Shown: piece after piece, positions 60,606-64,000 of the stretch
Layout: every line of letters begins with the position of its first letter
Position numbering within the stretch: position 1 is the first letter of the stretch
Assembly: GCA_009695205.1 (NCBI GenBank)
Contig: SIBK01000008.1
Location: 1-64,000, forward strand
Length of the DNA: 64,000 nt
Reading direction: 5' to 3'
Source: Pedosphaera sp.
Lineage (GTDB): Bacteria; Verrucomicrobiota; Verrucomicrobiia; Limisphaerales; UBA9464
Made by a program: the position numbers and the translations under genes
The notes under the pieces: model-generated
The model's input: only the letters and a program-made list of their open reading frames with translations
What the model was told of the DNA's origin: nothing
Database searches by the model: none

Positions 60606-62000
60606 TTACTTCCCAAGGCAAAACTGGCTGAAGATCATGTCAAGGAGATGCTCTGTAGAGGTGGCACCGACAATTTCACCCACCGCGTTCGCTGCGATCC
60701 GCAGCTCAAACGCCGGCAATTCCAGAGTGTCGTTGCGACGCAGACCGTCGATCGTCCGGACCAGCGCCTCGTGTGCCCGGTGAAGGGCTTCTTGGTGGCG
60801 GGCGTTGATCGTCACGGGCAGGTTTTCAGCTGTCACAGATCCTCCCCACACGCGCTTCTGAATGGTGTCGCACAGGAGCTCAATACCCGCGCCTGTTGAA
60901 CAACTCACCGGTACCGCTTCTGCCTCACATGTGGATGACAGCACCAGCCGCCGTGGAAGATCTGATTTATTCACGACGATTACCCGCGGCCTCGACTGAT
61001 AGTCGTCGAGCCTGCGGGCGTCATCCTCCGTCAGGAGTTCGTGACCGTCCAAAACATGCACTATGAGTTCGGCTCGTTCGGCGGCTTCGCGGCTCCGGCG
61101 AATTCCCTCCTGCTCCAGCGCATCGGTGGAATCCCGCAGACCCGCCGTATCGACGAACACCACTGGTACGCCGCGGATACTCGCGGTTTCCTCAATGGTG
61201 TCCCGAGTTGTGCCCGGCACTGGGGAGACAATGGCGCGGTCGTGGCCCAGCAGTTGATTCAAGAGACTGGATTTTCCCGCATTGGGACGACCCAGGATCG
61301 CCGCCCGGATTCCCCGCCGCAGAATCTGCCCGTCCCGTGCTGTCGCCAGCAGTTCATCCACAAAAACCACCGTCTTTTGCAGGCGGTGCAGCAGCATTTC
61401 ACGGGTGTCCGGAGAGATATCCTCGTCGGGAAAATCAATGTGCGCCTCGATATGTGCCAGAATGCCCATCAGATCCTCCCGCAATCCCCGGATTCGCCCC
61501 GAGAGTCTGCCGGCGAGCTGCTCGCGGGCTGCCGTCAAGGCGAGGTCCGTTCGCGCGTGAATTAAGTCTGCGACAGCTTCCGCTTGTGCAAGGTCGAGAC
61601 GGCCGTTTAGGAAGGCACGTTGAGTGAACTCCCCGGGTTCAGCAGAGCGAGCGCCGGCGGACAGTACCGACTCCAGCACTCGCCGCACGACGAGCATCCC
61701 GCCATGACACGAGATCTCCACCACATCCTCTCGCGTAAAGGTGCGCGGCGCCCGGAAGATGGAGACAAGAACCTCATCCACCTCGTGGCCATCCCGGACA
61801 ACATGGCCGTAATGGACGGTGTGGGTTGCCGCCCCCGACAGCGGCTGCGCATGGTGGCCGATTGGGCGAAAAATCCGTTGACCAACAGCTACCGCATCGG
61901 GCCCGGAAATGCGAAGTACTGCGATACCCGCCTCGCCAATCGCCGTAGCTATCGCAACGATGGTGTCAGTGGGAGCGGAGGCACGATACCCTGTGTCCAT
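60606..62000 (-). CDS. mnmE: tRNA modification GTPase MnmE
   Basis: MnmE with MnmG adds the aminomethyl/carboxymethylaminomethyl group to U34 of certain tRNAs. The 464-residue protein has an N-terminal tetrahydrofolate-binding domain (TIVAIATAIGEAGIAVLRIS, GPRTFTRE-like APRTFTREDVVEISCHGG), a helical domain, the inserted GTPase domain (LGRPNAGKSSLLNQLLG, PGTTRDTIEE, DTAGLRD, NKSDLP) and the C-terminal CLGK, whose Cys is conserved. Start ATG 62000; TTG 62024 is an alternative that would overlap the upstream gene by eight bases. The mnmG partner is not in the window. Confidence 0.95.
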   Translation of the reverse strand: MDTGYRASAPTDTIVAIATAIGEAGIAVLRISGPDAVAVGQRIFRPIGHHAQPLSGAATHTVHYGHVVRDGHEVDEVLVSIFRAPRTFTREDVVEISCHGGMLVVRRVLESVLSAGARSAEPGEFTQRAFLNGRLDLAQAEAVADLIHARTDLALTAAREQLAGRLSGRIRGLREDLMGILAHIEAHIDFPDEDISPDTREMLLHRLQKTVVFVDELLATARDGQILRRGIRAAILGRPNAGKSSLLNQLLGHDRAIVSPVPGTTRDTIEETASIRGVPVVFVDTAGLRDSTDALEQEGIRRSREAAERAELIVHVLDGHELLTEDDARRLDDYQSRPRVIVVNKSDLPRRLVLSSTCEAEAVPVSCSTGAGIELLCDTIQKRVWGGSVTAENLPVTINARHQEALHRAHEALVRTIDGLRRNDTLELPAFELRIAANAVGEIVGATSTEHLLDMIFSQFCLGK

Positions 62001-62016
62001 TTGCACGATTCCACGT

Positions 62017-63546
62017 TTAGCCAACCTTCATAACAACGGCTGTTAGATCGTCAGCTTGAGGATCTGGTGCCGAAAACGAACGAGCTGCATCTGCTAATTT
62101 CTCTACGATTGCGCTCGCGGAAGTCGCCCGAATGGCGTGGAGCAACGCCAACGCCCTTTCCCGGCCGAATGCGTCAGCACCCTTCGCCGCTTCGAGGATG
62201 CCATCAGTAAGAAAGATGCCGATGTCGCCGTCGGCAAGTTCTATCACCGGGCCGTTCGAAAACAAAAACTCTCGCCGCTGGCCTAGGGCGGGTCCTGTTC
62301 GCCGGAGCTCTGCCTTCAAGTGGCCCGATGCATCCAAAATCCATCCCGGTGGATGGCCGGCACTGGCGAACCGCAAATTCCGGCGCACGGGATCAAGGCG
62401 CACCAAAAGCAGCGTAATATAGAGGCTATTGTCGAAATCTTCAGCGAGGATTCTATTGGCAACCGTGAGAACCTTCGCCGGATCCGACTCCGTGCGGGCC
62501 AAAATCCGGAGACAGGTCCGCGCTTCAGCCATGACCAGGGCAGGACCCAGCCCGTGACCGCTGACGTCGGCAACGACGATTCCCAGACATCCGTCATCGT
62601 AGGTGATGAAATCAAAATAGTCGCCACCGGCGTCGTCGGCGGGTTGAGAGACGCCAGCGAATTCGAATCCTGCAACCTGCGGGGGTCGCCGCGGGAACAA
62701 CCGCTGCTGAATTTCTCGGGCAGCGGCAAATTCCTCGCGATTTTTTCGCAATTCAGAATCGGCCGCCTTGCGGGCGGTGATGTCTCGGATGAAGGCAGCG
62801 ACCAGTTGAAGGTCGTTTAGCCGCATTTCACTGAAGGCAATGTCCACGGCCACCGGCATCCCATCGCGGCGGCATCCAATGGACTCGCCGCGCAGAATCT
62901 GGCGGTCAGACCACCAGTGGGGTCCGGACGGGCGGGTGTCGCGGAGTGCATCCAGCGGTCGGCCGATCAGTTCGTGGGGATCCCAACCAAACACGGCCTT
63001 TACGGCTGGATTGGCAAAACGGATTGTACCGTTCGCATCCATCAGGAGCACGGCGTCCGCGGAATTCTCCCAGATGAGGCGGTACCGGAGTTCGTTTTCT
63101 CGGAGGGCGTTCTCTGCGATACGGCGGGCTGCGCGGATACCCGCCTCGCGCAGCTCCCGTTCAACCGCGGGCACAAGGCGGGCGAGCTCGCCCTTGATTA
63201 GAAAATCGTTTGCGCCCGCCTTCATCGCGGCGACTGCGACATCTTCCCCGATGCCTGCCGACACGATCAAGAACGGGATGTCGAGGCCGGTCTCCTGCAA
63301 AAGCTGGAGCGCCTCGGGCGCACTAAACCCGGGCATCGAATGGTCGCACAGGATTGTATCCCAAATCGCCGAATGTAGAGCCTCCCTCATCCCATCCACC
63401 GAGGCGACACGGAGCCACTGAGGTTCGTAACCGCCCTGCCGCAGGTGGCCGATAAGCACACGTGCATCCAGTTCACTATCTTCGACAATGAGAACCTGGA
63501 GCGGACGACTGGGTGCTGATAGAGCGGTGGAATTTTCGACGGGCAT
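62017..63546 (-). CDS. Response regulator-PAS-PP2C (SpoIIE-type) phosphatase
   Basis: The 509-residue cytoplasmic protein has a receiver domain (about 18-140: VLIVEDSELDARVL, phosphoacceptor Asp in TILCDHSMPG, Lys in LIKGEL), a PAS domain (about 150-270: NSADAVLLMDANGTIRFANP) and a SpoIIE/PP2C serine phosphatase (about 290-505: AAREIQQRLFP, AGGDYFDFI, VADVSGHGLGPALVMAEA, FLTDGILEA, DDLTAVVMK). All metal-binding aspartates are present. Such proteins are RsbU/RssB-like: phosphorylation or PAS input sets phosphatase activity on an anti-sigma antagonist. No antagonist or anti-sigma gene is adjacent. Start ATG 63546 (MPVENSTALSAPSRPLQVL). It is 16 bases from mnmE. Confidence 0.9.
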   Translation of the reverse strand: MPVENSTALSAPSRPLQVLIVEDSELDARVLIGHLRQGGYEPQWLRVASVDGMREALHSAIWDTILCDHSMPGFSAPEALQLLQETGLDIPFLIVSAGIGEDVAVAAMKAGANDFLIKGELARLVPAVERELREAGIRAARRIAENALRENELRYRLIWENSADAVLLMDANGTIRFANPAVKAVFGWDPHELIGRPLDALRDTRPSGPHWWSDRQILRGESIGCRRDGMPVAVDIAFSEMRLNDLQLVAAFIRDITARKAADSELRKNREEFAAAREIQQRLFPRRPPQVAGFEFAGVSQPADDAGGDYFDFITYDDGCLGIVVADVSGHGLGPALVMAEARTCLRILARTESDPAKVLTVANRILAEDFDNSLYITLLLVRLDPVRRNLRFASAGHPPGWILDASGHLKAELRRTGPALGQRREFLFSNGPVIELADGDIGIFLTDGILEAAKGADAFGRERALALLHAIRATSASAIVEKLADAARSFSAPDPQADDLTAVVMKVG

Positions 63547-63815
63547 GGTAAGCGGGTACTTGAAGGGAGCCCGACATGAGGAAACCGCAACCGAGCGGCC
63601 GCAAAGATACAAGCCGGTTCTTTCGGCACACCCTGGAAATCCCAGTATTCACAAGGTGTTGGTAAAGTGGTTGAGGGGAGTGAACACGGGTGAACAGTGA
63701 AATTTTTGACCTGAATCGAACGAAGAGAAAGAAGATTCTTCTGGAGAGTGTCTGCTTTTTTCGCGTTCCGACGACTTATGGATGAACCGCTCGGAAAACC
63801 GCGAGTGCTGGGAAC
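63547..63815. other. Intergenic region, no gene seen
   Basis: The gap between the phosphatase start and the terminator of the PEP-CTERM gene holds no convincing frame or RNA. It should contain the promoter of the phosphatase-mnmE unit. Confidence 0.4.
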
Positions 63816-63847
63816 AAAAAACCCGCAGGCGAAGCTCGCCGACGGGT
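63816..63847 (-). terminator. Rho-independent terminator of the PEP-CTERM gene
   Basis: On the minus strand CCCG...GGCGA pairs with TTCGCC...CGGG around a small loop (63822-63846) and is followed by six T (AAAAAA at 63816-63821 on the plus strand). It lies 25 bases after the stop codon at 63872-63874. Confidence 0.75.
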
Positions 63848-63871
63848 GATATCAATTCCAACTGACCGTGA

Positions 63872-64000
63872 TCAGAGGCGACGGCGCAGAGCCAATAGCA
63901 AGCTGCCAGCGGCTGCCACGAGAGCCAGCGTGCCGGGCTCGGGCACCGCAGTTACCTGGGCTACGAAATTCGCTTTGGAAGCACCGCTAGGAAAGACCTT
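63872..64000 (-). CDS. PEP-CTERM protein, C-terminal end (partial)
   Basis: The last 42 codons of a gene that runs off the right edge read FVAQVTAVPEPGTLALVAAA and then GSLLLALRRRL before a TGA. This is a PEP-CTERM sorting signal: the V-P-E-P-G motif, a hydrophobic helix and an arginine-rich end. Proteins with it are exported, cut by an exosortase and placed on the surface, often together with exopolysaccharide. The function of the main part cannot be seen. The TIGR04073 lipoprotein and the EPS genes in this window fit such a system; the exosortase itself is not here. Confidence 0.88.
   Translation of the reverse strand, partial: KVFPSGASKANFVAQVTAVPEPGTLALVAAAGSLLLALRRRL

Noticed and set aside
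1-64000. CRISPR array or prophage
   Set aside because: No regularly spaced direct repeats with unique spacers and no phage structural or integrase genes were seen.

Overview
The window looks like a chromosomal piece of a Gram-negative bacterium of the phylum Verrucomicrobiota, most likely the Pedosphaera/Limisphaera branch. The evidence is the mix of families: a DUF1549/DUF1553 cytochrome-like protein, a DUF1080 lipoprotein, a TIGR04073 exosortase-associated lipoprotein, a PEP-CTERM protein tail, LpxD (so an outer membrane), secreted proteins with the short C-terminal or N-terminal domains typical of this phylum, and a complex I operon with divergent NuoM and short NuoG. Shine-Dalgarno sequences are weak or absent before most genes, so several starts were chosen from family length, signal peptides or neighbouring terminators.

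Layout. 1-3.6 kb is a decayed accessory zone: an ISL3-like transposase tail, an extremely AT-rich tract, a beta-helix gene broken by an in-frame TGA, a trpS 3' fragment and a TolB-like remnant. 3.6-9.2 kb (minus strand) holds the DUF1549/1553 protein, a PQQ-propeller protein, lpxD and panD. 9.3-14.5 kb has addA, a cysteine desulfurase and a ferredoxin. 14.6-17.3 kb is a tight three-gene operon of a VTC-type polyphosphate polymerase domain protein, a DUF4956 membrane protein and an HlyD-like adaptor. 17.6-27 kb carries cdsA, uvrC, an FmdB-type protein, gatB, and a FecR/CHASE2-adenylate cyclase pair. 27-33 kb holds sod, a DadA-like oxidase, ispE, the TIGR04073 lipoprotein, a beta-CASP hydrolase and a MOSC protein. 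33-43 kb is an exopolysaccharide region: outer-membrane beta-barrel, Wzc-like tyrosine kinase, Wza-like export protein, an FHA-membrane protein, then rmlA, an RmlD-like reductase with a frameshift, and rmlB.

44.97-59.4 kb is the respiratory complex I operon nuoBCDEFGHI-(lipoprotein)-JKLMN. It lacks nuoA in this window, carries an extra lipoprotein gene between nuoI and nuoJ, and is interrupted between nuoE and nuoF by a tRNA-Gln gene on the opposite strand with its own promoter. A perfect CRP-type operator lies upstream of nuoB. 59.5-63.5 kb (minus) has an MCE/MlaD-like protein, mnmE and a response regulator-PAS-PP2C phosphatase. The last 130 bases are the PEP-CTERM end of a secreted protein.

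How the parts relate: the envelope theme recurs (lipid A acylation, CDP-diacylglycerol, EPS export, dTDP-rhamnose, MCE lipid transport, PEP-CTERM sorting). A possible cAMP link joins the CHASE2 cyclase and the CRP-like site before nuo. Candidates for follow-up are the VTC-DUF4956-HlyD operon, the antisense tRNA and lipoprotein inside nuo, three places where a terminator hairpin abuts the next start codon, and a dispersed hairpin repeat family.
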